A stretch of DNA of 64,000 bases from DATCMU01 sp036563245 (GTDB lineage Bacteria; Pseudomonadota; Alphaproteobacteria; Rhizobiales; Devosiaceae), in assembly GCA_036563245.1 (NCBI GenBank), contig DATCMU010000009.1, positions 21,696 to 85,695 of the forward strand. The letters run 5' to 3'. The notes under the pieces are model-generated. The model was not told where the DNA came from and ran no database searches. It worked only from the letters and a program-made list of their open reading frames with translations. Both the position numbers and the translations under genes were made by a program. Shown here in pieces: positions 63,754 through 64,000 of this stretch. Each line of letters opens with the position of its first letter. Position 1 is the stretch's first letter.

Positions 63754-63923
63754 TTTGCGGCAGTGCCAACACCTGCCTCGGCGACATCGCGCTGGGCATT
63801 TGGGCGAAGACACCGGCTGGTTTCGCCTGCCCCTTCGCCTTCACGCCAATGCCTGCTATAGACCCCGCCTGAAGCCCAATTCCGCCCTGCGACAAGCGAA
63901 ACCGAAGCGAGTAACCGAACCCC

Positions 63924-64000
63924 ATGCCGACCGCAGCAGCAGCCAAGCCCGAATCCAGCCTGATTTCACCACTCTCCATCCTGTCGACCTATCCCATGGG
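63924..64000 (+). CDS. 5' end of an unidentified gene, cut by the window edge
   Basis: An ATG at 63924 opens a frame that reads MPTAAAAKPESSLISPLSI and continues to the edge without a stop. Too short to identify; the upstream ribosome-binding site is weak. Direction agrees with the preceding gene. Confidence 0.45.
   Translation, partial: MPTAAAAKPESSLISPLSILSTYPM

Overview
The window is GC-rich chromosomal DNA with dense, mostly operonic coding. It looks like an alphaproteobacterium of the order Hyphomicrobiales (Rhizobiales), probably a non-symbiotic, free-living or marine-type member. The basis for this placement is: an alphaproteobacterial dcw order with a meso-DAP type MurE; a urtABCDE plus urease block with separate ureA and ureB; a glgP-glgB-glgC-glgA-pgm-glgX operon; an ArsR-methyltransferase gene beside metF; a DUF2336 protein; an Omp25/31-like barrel; and one copy of an extragenic palindrome of the kind scattered through rhizobial genomes. 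The genus cannot be fixed from the sequence alone. I see no phage, insertion sequence, tRNA, rRNA or CRISPR array.

Layout. 1-7879 (minus): cell-wall and division cluster rsmH-ftsL-ftsI-murE-murF-mraY-ftsW (ftsW runs off the left edge). murD is missing from its usual slot between mraY and ftsW, and mraZ is missing upstream of rsmH. 8019-9673 (minus): a small operon of membrane protein, HTH regulator and MDR oxidoreductase. 9865-10250 (minus): RNase P RNA. 10299-15014 (minus): TerB-DnaJ protein, a Pro/Asp-rich membrane-anchored protein, the ArsR-methyltransferase/metF pair with a perfect palindromic operator, and a DUF2336 protein. 15198-18482: katG and divergent oxyR. 18467-20660: MOSC protein, RarD permease, and the first of two host-attachment-like proteins (the second at 20785-21213). 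21221-22560: a small accessory islet with a RelE/RHH toxin-antitoxin pair and an AT-richer gene of unknown function. 22563-28731: EttA, YciI, DUF2461, a PD40 propeller protein and an FdhF/YdeP-type molybdoenzyme. 28802-30509: Lrp regulator divergent from alanine dehydrogenase. 30601-31814: two tandem paralogous small exported proteins of an unrecognised family.

32431-45436 (plus): a nitrogen-scavenging block, urtABCDE (urea ABC uptake), then ureD-ureA-NiCoT-ureB-ureC-(MliC-like)-ureE-(YrhK-like)-ureF-ureG and a GNAT acetyltransferase. A near-consensus sigma-54 promoter with an upstream NtrC-like dyad precedes urtA, and a strong intrinsic terminator lies between urtA and urtB. Together these couple urea import, nickel import, nickel delivery (UreE/UreG) and hydrolysis under apparent nitrogen control. 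45445-56526 (minus): a six-gene glycogen operon covering synthesis (GlgC, GlgA, GlgB), breakdown (GlgP, GlgX) and the glucose-1-phosphate/glucose-6-phosphate link (Pgm). 56679-63753: two TPR-sulfotransferases, two small genes, a nucleoside hydrolase, an aldo/keto reductase and an outer-membrane barrel. A gene of unknown product starts at 63924 and is cut by the right edge.

Most genes are ordinary. The points most worth following are the missing murD/mraZ, the ArsR-methyltransferase/metF operator that covers its own start codon, the tandem exported family, the AT-richer orphan beside the toxin-antitoxin pair, and the regulatory architecture of the urt/ure block.
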